A stretch of 64,000 bases of DNA from Latilactobacillus sakei subsp. sakei DSM 20017 = JCM 1157 (GCF_002370355.1 NZ_AP017929.1:558001-622000), one strand, 5' to 3'. Shown: positions 50,444 through 58,758, counted from the first letter of the stretch. Translations and numbers: made by a program. The notes: a model not told the origin generated them from the letters alone.

Positions 50444-50709
50444 AAAAGGAAGTGCATCATCAACGGGTAGCTTCTGAGCACTTGACTAACTTAGCGAATT
50501 GGCGCTACAAGCGCCGATTTGATAAGTGTGGCAAAGCGCAGGAAGCTGTTGATGAAAGCACGTTAAAAAAGAAGTACGTCAAAAGCGATTAGTTTGAAAA
50601 ATACATTAAAAAAGGAGTGCGTTTGAAACGAGTTGATTCTGAGCATTGACAAATGTCGTTAAGCGCAAGAGTCAGTTTCAAAAAGCACGTTAAAAAAGGA
50701 GTCTTTATC
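50444..50709 (+). repeat. araD-araA spacer with repeated RBS-like and hairpin modules
   Basis: This 266-bp spacer carries four copies of a motif close to TTAAAAAAGGAGTGC (about 50442, 50563, 50609 and 50691). It also carries two hairpin elements of shared plan. The first (about 50458-50555) has a basal stem TCATCAAC...AGCTTC with GAAGCT..TTGATGA and an inner GGCGCTACAAGCGCC hairpin; the second (about 50622-50678) pairs GTTTGAAAC with GTTTCAAA around TCTGAGCATTGAC...GCGCAAGA. Both share TTCTGAGCA and GCGCA[AG]GA blocks. No gene is seen. Function is unclear. Confidence 0.75.
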
Positions 50710-52134
50710 ATGTTAAACACAGAAAATTATGAATTTTGGTTTGTCACAGGGAGTCAATCATTATACGGCGAAGAAACCCTCCGATCAGTTGAAAAAGACG
50801 CTAAGGAAATCGTTGAAAAATTAAATGCGAGTCGCCAATTACCTTACCCAATCGTTTTCAAATTAGTCGCAACAACTGCTGATAATATTACGAAAGTGAT
50901 GAAAGAAGCTAACTACAACGATCACGTTGCTGGTGTGATCACTTGGATGCATACTTTCTCACCTGCTAAAAACTGGATCCGCGGGACAAAATTATTACAA
51001 AAACCATTACTTCATTTAGCAACCCAATTCTTAAACAAGATTCCATACGACACAATCGATTTCGATTACATGAACTTAAACCAATCAGCTCATGGTGATC
51101 GCGAATATGCCTTCATCAATGCGCGTTTACGTAAAAATAACAAGATTATCTCAGGTTACTGGGGTGATGAAGACGTTCAAAAAGCAATGGCTAAATGGAT
51201 GGACGTTGCGGTAGCTTACAACGAATCATTCAAGATTAAAGTCGTGACATTTGCTGATAAAATGCGGAACGTGGCCGTCACAGACGGTGATAAAGTCGAA
51301 GCTCAAATCAAATTTGGTTGGACGGTTGATTATTGGGGTGTCGGTGATTTAGTCGCAGAAGTCAATGCTGTCTCAGAGGCTGATATTGATGCTAAGTATG
51401 CTGATTTACAAAAAGAATACGACTTTGTTGAAGGTCAAAATACACCTGAAAAATTCGAACACAATGTTAAATACCAAATTCGTGAATACTTCGGTTTGAA
51501 GAAATTTATGGACGATCGTGGCTACACAGCCTTCACAACCAACTTCGAAGATTTAGTTGGGTTGGAACAATTACCTGGTTTAGCAGCCCAATTATTGATG
51601 GCTGAAGGTTATGGTTTCGCCGGTGAAGGGGACTGGAAGACAGCTGCTTTAGATCGCTTGTTGAAGATTATGGCTCATAATGAAAAGACGGTCTTCATGG
51701 AAGATTACACACTTGATTTACGTCAAGGCCACGAAGCTATCTTGGGGTCACATATGCTTGAAGTTGATCCTTCAATCGCGTCAGATAAACCACGGGTTGA
51801 AGTTCACCCATTAGATATCGGCGATAAAGACGATCCTGCACGTTTAGTCTTCACAGGGATGCAAGGCGATGCTGTGGACGTCACAATGGCTGATTATGGC
51901 GACGAATTCAAATTGATGTCATATGATGTTCGCGGCAACAAACCAGAAGCCGATACACCACACTTGCCAGTTGCTAAACAACTCTGGACACCAAAACAAG
52001 GCTTACGCGAAGGTGCCGTTGGTTGGTTAACCGTTGGTGGTGGTCACCATACAGTCTTATCATTTGCTGTTGATTCAGAACAATTACAAGATTTAAGTCA
52101 CTTGTTTGATTTAACTTACGTCAATATTAAATAA
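50710..52134 (+). CDS. araA: L-arabinose isomerase
   Basis: Converts L-arabinose to L-ribulose. The 474-residue length is standard for AraA, and family blocks are seen ([16 protein letters not shown] at the start, [24 protein letters not shown], and [10 protein letters not shown] near the end). ATG 50710 follows AAAAAAGGAG; upstream in-frame starts lie in the repeat spacer. The wide spacer from araD makes its expression separately tunable. Confidence 0.97.
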   Translation: MLNTENYEFWFVTGSQSLYGEETLRSVEKDAKEIVEKLNASRQLPYPIVFKLVATTADNITKVMKEANYNDHVAGVITWMHTFSPAKNWIRGTKLLQKPLLHLATQFLNKIPYDTIDFDYMNLNQSAHGDREYAFINARLRKNNKIISGYWGDEDVQKAMAKWMDVAVAYNESFKIKVVTFADKMRNVAVTDGDKVEAQIKFGWTVDYWGVGDLVAEVNAVSEADIDAKYADLQKEYDFVEGQNTPEKFEHNVKYQIREYFGLKKFMDDRGYTAFTTNFEDLVGLEQLPGLAAQLLMAEGYGFAGEGDWKTAALDRLLKIMAHNEKTVFMEDYTLDLRQGHEAILGSHMLEVDPSIASDKPRVEVHPLDIGDKDDPARLVFTGMQGDAVDVTMADYGDEFKLMSYDVRGNKPEADTPHLPVAKQLWTPKQGLREGAVGWLTVGGGHHTVLSFAVDSEQLQDLSHLFDLTYVNIK

Positions 52135-52146
52135 GGCGGTCAAATT

Positions 52147-52184
52147 AAAAGAGGCTACGGCAAAATTTGTCGTAGCCTCTTTTG
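52147..52184 (+). terminator. Terminator after araA
   Basis: Stem AAAAGAGGCTACG/CGTAGCCTCTTTT, extended by CAAA/TTTG, ends the araBDA unit. Confidence 0.92.
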
Positions 52185-52243
52185 CTATTGAAATGGGTGT
52201 CAGCTTTCTTATAGTATAATGGAGAAACGAAAGTGGGGATAAC

Positions 52244-52855
52244 ATGACAACTTTTTATTTTGTACGTCACGGCGAAACGACCATTAATAAAGCACAGTGT
52301 TTCAATGGCGGTGGGGTCGATTCTGCGTTGACACCAGCGGGGCTAGCGGCCGCAGACCGCTTGGGTGATTATCTAGGCGACCAAATTTTTGATGCCATCT
52401 TAACGTCACCGCTCCAACGCGCCCAAACGACCGCGGAACACTTACTGGCGCAATCGCGCGTTGTGCAACCGGCGTTAACGATTGCCTCCCAACTACGGGA
52501 AATGGCGTTAGGTGATTGGGAAGCACAGCCGGTAGCGGCGCAAGAAAAGCATCCGCAATTTGATAATTACTTCCACCATCCAGATTTATTTGAGGCCAAT
52601 CAGATTCACGCGGAATCCTACCAAGCCGTTTTAAAACGGGCCATGACGGTTATTGACCAAGCCCAACAAGCTTATCCAGAGGGCAACGTCTTAATTGTGG
52701 CGCACGGGATTGTTTTATTGTTTGTCATGGGAACCCTTTTAGGCGTGCCGTTTAGTGCCATTCGCGATCAAAAAATGGTGGCAAACGCAAGCCTATCGAT
52801 CTTAGAAGGCCAAGGCCAACCGTATGAAAAGGTCCTTTGGAATAAAACGGTGTAG
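52244..52855 (+). CDS. Histidine phosphatase family protein (phosphoglycerate mutase-like)
   Basis: A 203-residue phosphohydrolase with the phosphohistidine motif FVRHGETTINK at residues 5-15 and the second histidine in IVAHGIVLLF. Such proteins dephosphorylate varied small molecules; the true substrate is unknown. GTGGGGATAAC precedes the ATG. The AlkD-type gene follows 9 nt later, likely in one transcript. Confidence 0.88.
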   Translation: MTTFYFVRHGETTINKAQCFNGGGVDSALTPAGLAAADRLGDYLGDQIFDAILTSPLQRAQTTAEHLLAQSRVVQPALTIASQLREMALGDWEAQPVAAQEKHPQFDNYFHHPDLFEANQIHAESYQAVLKRAMTVIDQAQQAYPEGNVLIVAHGIVLLFVMGTLLGVPFSAIRDQKMVANASLSILEGQGQPYEKVLWNKTV

Positions 52856-52867
52856 AGGAGGCAAATG

Positions 52868-53506
52868 ATGTTGATATTCGAGTTACCCATTCATCCAGAA
52901 AACCAAGCAGCGATGGCGCGATATATGCAAGATCAGTTCACTTTTAACGGTGTCAAAGCGACCGAAAGACATGCTTATGAACGCGACTTTTGGCCAGCCG
53001 TGAAACAGTTACCAGCGGCAGAACTGATGGTGATTATTAAGGCGCTTTATGCGCGTGAAGCGCGCGAATATCAATATGTCGCAATCGATATTGCGGCGCG
53101 GGCCGTGCGCAAATGGCAACGTGCCGATCTATTGCAGTTTGCCGAATTAGTAACTGAAAAAGTATGGTGGGACAGTGTAGACCCTTGGAAACGTGTTTTT
53201 AGCGAGTACATCAAGCGTCATCCAGCTGAATTTGAATGGGTCGGGCAACTATTTGCTCAAAAAGAGAATTTTTGGTTACGCCGCGTCGGGTTGATTCTGC
53301 AATTAGGGTTCAAGAATGCAACGTGTATTGACTATTTGCAAGCTGCTATCGAAGACGATCAAACAACGCCGGAATTTTTTATCCAAAAAGCGATTGGGTG
53401 GGCCTTGCGTGATTACGCTAAGACTAATCCGGAATGGGTGATTGATTTTGTCGACACACATACGTTATCGGCATTAGCGCAGCGCGAAGCGTTAAAACAA
53501 CTCTAA
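52868..53506 (+). CDS. AlkD-like DNA alkylation repair glycosylase
   Basis: A HEAT-repeat protein of 212 residues that would excise alkylated purines. The family hallmarks are visible: EKVWWDSVDPW (Trp and catalytic Asp) and FFIQKAIGWALRDYAKTNP (Trp in the second site). ATG 52868 lies 6 nt after GAGGAGG; an ATG at 52865 is also possible. It follows the phosphatase gene directly. Confidence 0.9.
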   Translation: MLIFELPIHPENQAAMARYMQDQFTFNGVKATERHAYERDFWPAVKQLPAAELMVIIKALYAREAREYQYVAIDIAARAVRKWQRADLLQFAELVTEKVWWDSVDPWKRVFSEYIKRHPAEFEWVGQLFAQKENFWLRRVGLILQLGFKNATCIDYLQAAIEDDQTTPEFFIQKAIGWALRDYAKTNPEWVIDFVDTHTLSALAQREALKQL

Positions 53507-53514
53507 AAAAGGCT

Positions 53515-53536
53515 AAATGTTTCACACGAAACATTT
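53515..53536. repeat. parS-like inverted repeat
   Basis: AAATGTTTC/GAAACATTT with loop ACAC. The core TGTTTCACACGAAACA (53518-53533) differs from the ParB-site consensus TGTTTCACGTGAAACA at two central bases. No T-run, so it is not an obvious terminator. Confidence 0.55.
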
Positions 53537-53553
53537 ACTAGATTGTAATGTGT

Positions 53554-53559
53554 TATAAT
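53554..53559 (+). promoter_or_regulatory. -10 box before the yjdF leader
   Basis: TATAAT with no clear -35; start of the leader RNA would be near 53566. Confidence 0.4.
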
Positions 53560-53566
53560 AGCGCTG

Positions 53567-53678
53567 TAAAAGTAAAAACATAGTTCGGTTGGTAGTCCGG
53601 ACATAATAGTTAACTATTATCAGTAACCTGCCTCCTTGGTTGTCCATCTTTTATAATTACTTAAAGGAGGGACTACCA
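53567..53678 (+). ncRNA. yjdF-type riboswitch (azaaromatic-sensing) candidate
   Basis: A 112-nt structured leader in front of yjdF. GGTAGTCC (53591-53598) can pair with GGACTACC (53670-53677), covering the ribosome binding site GGAGG and the sequence next to the GTG start; CCTCC at 53631-53635 is a second anti-ribosome-binding-site segment. The yjdF motif is an established riboswitch class that binds azaaromatic compounds and sits upstream of yjdF homologues in Firmicutes. Assigned from gene association and pairing, not from a covariance match. Confidence 0.75.
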
Positions 53679-54098
53679 GTGGTATTTATTAGCGGTAGTT
53701 TAACAATTGTTTTTGAGGCACCTTATTATCAAGGCGTTTTTACGTGTCAAACTGATACTTCATATCAAGTGGCCAAGGTTAATTTTGGTAGTAGTACGCC
53801 TAAGGCAACAGCTGTTTATCAATATATTCTAAGGCATTTTTCAGAATTAGAATTTTATACAGTTGAAAGCGAAGGGGCGTGCCAACATTATCAGATAAAT
53901 CCGAAACGACAACAGCGAATGGCTAAACAAGCGATGACGGCTGGAATTGGTACAAAGTCACAGCAACTTTTAAAGCAACAGTATCAAGCAATTAAACAAG
54001 AAAAGCGTCGGAATTTACGAGAGAAAAAGCAGCAGTCTAAAAAGCAAAAATTTCGACAGCGTCAAGTTAAGAAACGTATAAAACACCGAGGACACTAA
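53679..54098 (+). CDS. yjdF: YjdF family protein (DUF2992)
   Basis: A 139-residue protein of unknown function that is characteristically placed under yjdF riboswitches, suggesting a role in handling toxic aromatic heterocycles. The N-terminus VFISGSLTIVFEAPYYQGVF and KVNFGSSTPK fit DUF2992; the C-terminal 60 residues are Lys/Arg/Gln-rich and helical (KRRNLREKKQQSKKQKFRQ), probably nucleic-acid-facing. The start GTG at 53679 lies 8 nt after AAAGGAGG, so the longer frame from 53640 is not used. Confidence 0.88.
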   Translation: MVFISGSLTIVFEAPYYQGVFTCQTDTSYQVAKVNFGSSTPKATAVYQYILRHFSELEFYTVESEGACQHYQINPKRQQRMAKQAMTAGIGTKSQQLLKQQYQAIKQEKRRNLREKKQQSKKQKFRQRQVKKRIKHRGH

Positions 54099-54107
54099 TG
54101 AAGTGTC

Positions 54108-54147
54108 AAGAGCAGCTAACAGCACCAATTTGTTAGTTGCTCTTTTT
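54108..54147. terminator. Bidirectional terminator after yjdF
   Basis: Stem AAGAGCAGCTAACA/TGTTAGTTGCTCTT (one G-T pair), then TTTTT, between convergent genes. Confidence 0.88.
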
Positions 54148-54531
54148 GTCATTTAAAACTACTTCAACGCTATAACGGGCCCAATTTGAAAGATGATCGA
54201 TGAAAGTTGTCAGGCGCGTTTGTTCAAAGTGTGCGATGACCACATAACAAGCTTGACCGCTAACTTGGTAAAAAGAGTCTACTTCAGAATACTGATTTAC
54301 CGCTGCTTCGACGTCTGAAAAATGATTATTATTCATAAAGAGTCGGATGAATTGCCGTTGCTGTTGTGCGATTTCAATCGTGAAACGGGTAATGGTCTGT
54401 TGATCGATTAGGTGATTAATCCGTTGACCAACTGCCTGCCCAGTGAGATGGACTTGGGCGCCAATTTCTTTGTTAGAAAGGCGGCTATCTTGTTTGAGTA
54501 GGCTTAAAATGGTGAGATCGAGTTGGTCCAT
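54133..54531 (-). CDS. Lrp/AsnC family transcriptional regulator
   Basis: A 132-residue regulator starting MDQLDLTILSLLKQDSRLSNKEIG, the classic AsnC HTH opening, with a RAM-like ligand half from about 65 onward (IRLFMNNNHF, YQVSGQACYVVIAHF). It diverges from the isochorismatase gene, its plausible target. AAAGGAACC upstream serves as the ribosome binding site. Confidence 0.9.
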   Translation of the reverse strand: MDQLDLTILSLLKQDSRLSNKEIGAQVHLTGQAVGQRINHLIDQQTITRFTIEIAQQQRQFIRLFMNNNHFSDVEAAVNQYSEVDSFYQVSGQACYVVIAHFEQTRLTTFIDHLSNWARYSVEVVLNDKKSN

Positions 54532-54644
54532 GAGAGGGTTCCTTTCAAGATGAAGTTAAATGCGTAAATATGCTTTCGCGCGGCACTGTATGAGTGGCTT
54601 AATCACCGGTACAATAAGCCTATTAACAGAGGATGGTGACTGAG

Positions 54645-55184
54645 ATGAAACAAGCATTGTTGGTAATTGATGTTCAGAATGATTATTTCCCGGGTGGTAA
54701 AATGATCTTATCACACCCTGAAGCAGCTTTGGCCGCGGTGAATCGCTTGGAAGCTGACTTTCAAGCTAAACACTTACCGATTATTTATATTCAACATATT
54801 AAACGTCAAAAAGATGCCGATTTTTTTGAAGAAGGAACAGTTGGGGCCCAGCTACATCCTGATTTACACGTTACAGATGAGTCTATCATAATTAAAAAGC
54901 ATTTTCCGAACAGTTTTCAAGAAACACGATTGGCAACCGTGCTACAAGAATTAGCAATCGACCAACTTGTGATCTGTGGCATGATGACGCAGATGTGTAT
55001 CGACTCAACTACCCGTGCGAGTTTTGAACGGGGCTATCAACCGATTCTTATTCAGGATGCAACGGCTACCAAAGCATTAACGATGAATGGTGAGTCAGTA
55101 TCAGCGTCTCACGTTCAAACGGCATTTATCGCAGCGTTAACTAATTTTGCCAGTGTTCAGAATAGCATTGAATTCATTAACTAA
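54645..55184 (+). CDS. Isochorismatase-family cysteine hydrolase
   Basis: A 179-residue amidohydrolase-type protein. The catalytic Asp is in LLVIDVQNDYFPGG, the Lys in IIIKKHFPNSF and the nucleophilic Cys in VICGMMTQMCIDSTTR. Members hydrolyse amides such as nicotinamide, or isochorismate; here the substrate is open. Starts at 54633 and 54645 are both possible; the inner ATG begins directly with the core fold. Confidence 0.9.
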   Translation: MKQALLVIDVQNDYFPGGKMILSHPEAALAAVNRLEADFQAKHLPIIYIQHIKRQKDADFFEEGTVGAQLHPDLHVTDESIIIKKHFPNSFQETRLATVLQELAIDQLVICGMMTQMCIDSTTRASFERGYQPILIQDATATKALTMNGESVSASHVQTAFIAALTNFASVQNSIEFIN

Positions 55185-55226
55185 AAAGAGGCTCAAGCAA
55201 AAATAATTTTGCTTGAGCCTCTTTTT
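55183..55226. terminator. Bidirectional terminator after isochorismatase gene
   Basis: 20-bp perfect stem AAAAAGAGGCTCAAGCAAAA/TTTTGCTTGAGCCTCTTTTT between convergent genes. Confidence 0.95.
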
Positions 55227-55228
55227 AG

Positions 55229-55612
55229 TTATTTTTCTAATTCAGTTTGTACTTTAGCTGGAATTTTATCCTTAGCAATATTATTGGGACCTGTTAAGAC
55301 CCGTTTGTCATTGAATTCCAATTTGACGTAGCTGTTAGGTGTCAATGGTGTTGGTTTTTCGCTAGAAATTTCAACAGGGACAGTTGTTCGCGTACCATCT
55401 TCTTTAACAACATTTAGTTGGTAATGGTAACTGTATTCATTTGGCACAACCTTACCTTGATCATCCTTTGTCGCTTGCTTGGCAGGCGTTTTAGCGGGCA
55501 CTTGGGCGTAGCCAACGTCACCCTGGTAAGTATTTTTATAGTAGTTATAACCGGCAAAGCCGACGATGATGAGCGCAACAATCGCGACCAGACTAATCAT
55601 TTTCTTTTTCAA
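55229..55612 (-). CDS. YxeA family exported protein
   Basis: A 127-residue protein with an N-terminal membrane anchor or signal (KKKMISLVAIVALIIVGFAGY) and an extracellular beta-type domain (SYHYQLNVV, VKLEFNDKRVLTGP). It fits the YxeA/DUF1093 family of unknown function. TTG 55612 lies 8 nt after GAGG and is favoured over GTG 55621. Confidence 0.85.
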   Translation of the reverse strand: MKKKMISLVAIVALIIVGFAGYNYYKNTYQGDVGYAQVPAKTPAKQATKDDQGKVVPNEYSYHYQLNVVKEDGTRTTVPVEISSEKPTPLTPNSYVKLEFNDKRVLTGPNNIAKDKIPAKVQTELEK

Positions 55613-55860
55613 TGAAAACACCTCATTATTTAATTGATAAAGGTATCATATACTGACCAACGTTAAAAAGCGATGTTTTTAACGCCGGGTAACAAAAGTG
55701 TTAGGTCATGCTGAAAAGACTGTCACCTTAGTGTTTAAATTGACGGTATTTTGCTTTCAGAACGGCTTTATCAAGGATGTGGTCCTTCATGGTGGTTGTC
55801 AATTGATTTTAACGATCAATTGAAAGGGAATTACCCAAACGGCTTTTGATTTCTACGCAA

Positions 55861-55904
55861 TTATACCCCGACAACAAAAAGTCTATTTTGTTGTCGGGGT
55901 ATAA
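55861..55904. repeat. Perfect 19-bp inverted repeat
   Basis: TTATACCCCGACAACAAAA (55861-55879) and its exact complement (55886-55904) with a 6-nt loop AGTCTA. No T-run follows on either strand, so it is not a standard terminator. Confidence 0.85.
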
Positions 55905-55968
55905 TGAAAAAGTCACTGCTATCAGCGTTATACTATAAAGCTAATAGCCTTTCGGTTAACAAAAACAG

Positions 55969-56036
55969 CAAACTTCACTAAGTTTTGAGTTTTGAGAAAC
56001 GTATTAGACGGGCATTTCAGACCGATACCACGCATG
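55969..56036 (+). repeat. Flanking repeat, copy A
   Basis: Begins AAACTTCACTAAGTTTTGAG and ends ACCGATACCACGCA; about three quarters identical to copy B at 56509-56577, on the other side of the SemiSWEET gene. Confidence 0.8.
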
Positions 56037-56137
56037 ATTCACAAAATAAGATAAATAGCTCTGTTATAATCAGACGTTAATAATACGACTTCTATATACT
56101 GAAATCCCTTATTTGTTGGGTAATCGACACCTGATAT

Positions 56138-56452
56138 TTAGTGAATATATACAGTAATTACAGTAACTAAGCCAAAAATAACACCTGGGATATTCGCTAT
56201 AATGACGGGCCAATCCTTATAAGTTTTTGACCATCCATATCCAGTCCACAAGCAACCATTAATCGTTGCTACCAAAGGTTGTAAAGGCGAAACTGGTGAT
56301 CCAGAAAAGTTGGCTATAATTTGTGGAATATAAGATACATACATAGCAATGCAGGTAATAGTAGCAACCTTGCTAAGTATTTTTAAACGTCTAACCTTTT
56401 TAGGGTGAACGGCATTGTCGCCAGTGGGATATTTGCTAGTATCAATTCGCAT
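56138..56452 (-). CDS. SemiSWEET family sugar transporter
   Basis: A 104-residue half-transporter with three membrane segments, which forms dimers for facilitated sugar movement. The PQ-loop-type motif YVSYIPQIIANFSGSPVSPLQP and NGCLWTGYGW are diagnostic. ATG 56452 has GGAAGG upstream; a longer in-frame start at 56593 reads through repeat copy B and is rejected. Placed between two copies of a repeat, suggesting mobility or duplication of the flank. Confidence 0.88.
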   Translation of the reverse strand: MRIDTSKYPTGDNAVHPKKVRRLKILSKVATITCIAMYVSYIPQIIANFSGSPVSPLQPLVATINGCLWTGYGWSKTYKDWPVIIANIPGVIFGLVTVITVYIH

Positions 56453-56508
56453 ATTGATCTTCCTTCCCGTATATAAAATAATTGACCACCCTAATAATAC
56501 CACAAAAT

Positions 56509-56577
56509 ACAATTTCACTAAGTTTCGGATGTTGAGAAACTTAGTGAATGGGCATTTAAACCCTATACCACGCAACT
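56509..56577 (+). repeat. Flanking repeat, copy B
   Basis: Begins CAATTTCACTAAGTTTCGGA and ends CCCTATACCACGCA. An internal inverted repeat TTTCACTAAGTTTC / GAAACTTAGTGAA gives a hairpin. Pairs with copy A. Confidence 0.8.
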
Positions 56578-56662
56578 CCATGCTGAGACACATGTGGTTG
56601 TAAAGACTTCGTAGAATGCCACTTTTATGTTAATTTATAAATATAATTTATTATTTACCAAA

Positions 56663-56718
56663 TAATTAAAGACAGTATAGCTTTCATTTATGCATGGAAA
56701 GCTACACTGTCTTTAATT
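56663..56718. terminator. Bidirectional terminator-like hairpin
   Basis: Stem AATTAAAGACAGTATAGCTTTC/GAAAGCTACACTGTCTTTAATT, one mismatch, before the XRE gene. T-rich on both sides. Confidence 0.75.
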
Positions 56719-56771
56719 ATAAGCACGCACGCATTATATTAAGAATACACAAGTGAAAGGAATTTAATACA

Positions 56772-57254
56772 ATGGAATTTGGAGATAAAATTAAAAAATT
56801 ACGTAAAGAAAAATACCTAACACAAGAAAAATTCGCAAATGAATTAAATGTTTCAAGACAAGCAGTATCCAATTGGGAAAATAATAGAAATCTCCCAGAT
56901 CTAGAAATTATAGTATTAATTTCTGAAAAATTTCATATTTCACTTGATTACCTAATACTAGGAGGACCTACTATGAATAAAATGACAGAAAAATTAATCA
57001 ATGACGGTAGTGAAACAAGAAAAGCTAAAATGAATTTAACAACCACGACTGTTGGTTCAATACTACTAATAATCGGATTTTTATGTTTGTTTATAAAAGC
57101 AAATTCAGTAGAATACATTGATTCATCTGGTATATTACATGAAAATTTCTACTTACTGCCTATTGGATTTCTATTCTTATTTGCTGGTATTATAGTATTC
57201 TTAACTGTTGGAATTAAATATTTAATACAAGTATTAAAAAATAGAACAATATAA
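56772..57254 (+). CDS. XRE-type HTH protein with membrane C-terminus (DUF3955-like)
   Basis: A 160-residue membrane-attached regulator. The HTH_3 domain (residues 6-60, RKEKYLTQEKFANELNVSRQAVSNWE) is followed by two membrane segments (about 92-107 and 128-150), between which IDSSGILHENFYLLPIGF fits DUF3955. Codon use is AT-rich like the 21.8-24.5 kb cassette, unlike recQ nearby. GTGAAAGGAA precedes the ATG. Targets unknown. Confidence 0.82.
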   Translation: MEFGDKIKKLRKEKYLTQEKFANELNVSRQAVSNWENNRNLPDLEIIVLISEKFHISLDYLILGGPTMNKMTEKLINDGSETRKAKMNLTTTTVGSILLIIGFLCLFIKANSVEYIDSSGILHENFYLLPIGFLFLFAGIIVFLTVGIKYLIQVLKNRTI

Positions 57255-57267
57255 ACCACCTTTTAGC

Positions 57268-58041
57268 TTAAATTTTTGACCAGTCATCAATTGAGCGGCC
57301 ATCTTGATCAATGAGTTCTAGCCAACTATTGGTGCCGCCAAAGTAGAGAAATAGCCCAATTTCATTGACACTTTTCAAGATAATATCCTCTGTTGTGACA
57401 TTATCTTGAACTTGATTGCTGTGTTCATGGCGCAATTGGGTACCCATTTTAGCGGCAAAGCCAAGTGAGCCATCCTTGTTGAGGGGCGGTTCCGGCATTA
57501 ATGTCGCGCCGACTTTGAGGCACATTTCGTTTCGTTTTTGCCAAATGGCTGTTCCGGTTGCTTGTCGCGTTGCAATGGTAAATGGCACGGTGCTGATGGC
57601 TTTTGTCCAACGGTGCCGTGCTTTAGCGGCCGGTTTTGCTTTTGGGGCCGTTGCTGGTTGCCAATTGAAGCCAAATCTTTCTAGAATTAAGTTTAAGGTT
57701 TCAAACAGTGGTCGTAAAGTTTGGCGGTAATTACTGGGGATTTTGGCGGGTAAATTGGTTGTTTTGATTGCTGATGATTGTTCAGCTAACAAACAGCCTA
57801 AATAGGGTAAACCTTCGGGCCAGTCCGCATCAGTGAGTGTTAAAAAGGGTCCGTTTGGAATGGTCGTGATTTCCCCAGCGAGATAGTCAATTTGCGTGAT
57901 TTGTTGCTGGTTTGTATGCAGTAGTAGGCCGTCAAACGGTGGTAATGTGGCCGGTTGTTCCGAATAGATGGTTAGCATTTGTTGGTCAAAAAGAATCTCA
58001 GTTTGCGTGTTCTTTAAGTTAACTTGCAGTTTAATCATCAT
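57268..58041 (-). CDS. Hypothetical protein, about 257 residues
   Basis: I do not recognise this family. The protein is soluble, rich in Gln/Thr/Pro, with no signal or membrane segment. A basic linker (KAKPAAKARHRW, about residue 141-152) separates two halves; the C-terminal half has LRHEHSNQVQDNVTTEDIIL and ends LIDQDGRSIDDWSKI. GGAGG is 4 nt from ATG 58041 and 7 nt from ATG 58038; either may start it. GC content fits the chromosome, so it may be core. Confidence 0.75.
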   Translation of the reverse strand: MMIKLQVNLKNTQTEILFDQQMLTIYSEQPATLPPFDGLLLHTNQQQITQIDYLAGEITTIPNGPFLTLTDADWPEGLPYLGCLLAEQSSAIKTTNLPAKIPSNYRQTLRPLFETLNLILERFGFNWQPATAPKAKPAAKARHRWTKAISTVPFTIATRQATGTAIWQKRNEMCLKVGATLMPEPPLNKDGSLGFAAKMGTQLRHEHSNQVQDNVTTEDIILKSVNEIGLFLYFGGTNSWLELIDQDGRSIDDWSKI

Positions 58042-58152
58042 AAAACCTCCATCGTGAGTCATTAATTTTAATTAAACACTAAAAAAGACTGGTTGTCAGC
58101 TAATGAATACCGTAAACTAGTCTTGAATAAAAAAATAAGGAGTGATTAATTG

Positions 58153-58713
58153 ATGAAAAAGGAACGATTTGAAGCATTTACTGATGCGGTAATTGCCATT
58201 ATTTTAACAATTTTAGTATTGGAACTACATCTTCCAGAGGATGATCATTCATGGATGGCGATTTTAGATGTCCGGATGAAATTTTTTGCCTACGTATTGA
58301 CTTTTATTTTTATTGCGACAATGTGGGTTAATCATCATTATTTGTTTGCGCAAGTGAAGCAAATTAATGGCCAGATTATCTGGGTGAATATCTTATTACT
58401 ATTCTGGACATCATTATTGCCAGCAACAACGGCTTGGTTGGGGACGGATATTCATTCAGTAGCTGCCTCAACGTTATATAACGTGAATGTCTTACTATTC
58501 AATATCACGACCGCTTATCTAAGACGATTGGTCATCAAAACGAACCCAATTCACGATATGCATATGTTGTTAATTGGCGAACTTGTTTCATTTAGTTTGA
58601 ACTTTATCACGTTGATCGTCAGCTTTTTTTACCCACCATTTCCGTTTATCGGTCTCTCATTAAATATTATGATTTGGGCAGTAGTGGGATTAAGAGGTAG
58701 AATTACAGTGTAA
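58153..58713 (+). CDS. TMEM175-family (DUF1211) potassium channel-like protein
   Basis: A 186-residue protein with about six membrane segments. The first helix carries RFEAFTDAVIAIILTILVLEL, close to the RxxxFSD signature of TMEM175, with T in place of S. Bacterial members are leak K+ channels. ATG 58153 follows AAGGAG by 10 nt. A terminator hairpin follows. Confidence 0.88.
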   Translation: MKKERFEAFTDAVIAIILTILVLELHLPEDDHSWMAILDVRMKFFAYVLTFIFIATMWVNHHYLFAQVKQINGQIIWVNILLLFWTSLLPATTAWLGTDIHSVAASTLYNVNVLLFNITTAYLRRLVIKTNPIHDMHMLLIGELVSFSLNFITLIVSFFYPPFPFIGLSLNIMIWAVVGLRGRITV

Positions 58714-58726
58714 TTAATAATAGAGA

Positions 58727-58758
58727 ACAGTCCTTGGTATTAGGGACTGTTTTTATTT
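58727..58758 (+). terminator. Terminator after TMEM175-like gene
   Basis: AACAGTCC / GGGACTGTT stem followed by TTTTATTTT. Confidence 0.75.

Larger units (their letters stand above)
55613..56137. other. Intergenic stretch with inverted repeats and half of a repeat pair
   Basis: No gene is recognisable. It holds two copies of the palindrome TCAATTGA (55799-55806 and 55816-55823), a 19-bp perfect inverted repeat (55861-55879 and 55886-55904) around a 6-nt loop, and repeat copy A (55969-56036). A 20-codon minus-strand frame near 55755-55817 could be a remnant but matches nothing I know. Confidence 0.6.

Noticed and set aside
55755-55817. 20-codon minus-strand frame starting MKDHILDKAV
   Set aside because: Too short, no ribosome binding site, and no recognised match; possibly a remnant of a larger gene, but not supportable.
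58085-58124. Hairpin AAGACTGGTT/AACTAGTCTT before the TMEM175-like gene as a terminator
   Set aside because: The loop is 20 nt, there is a G-T pair and no T-run follows; unlikely to terminate.
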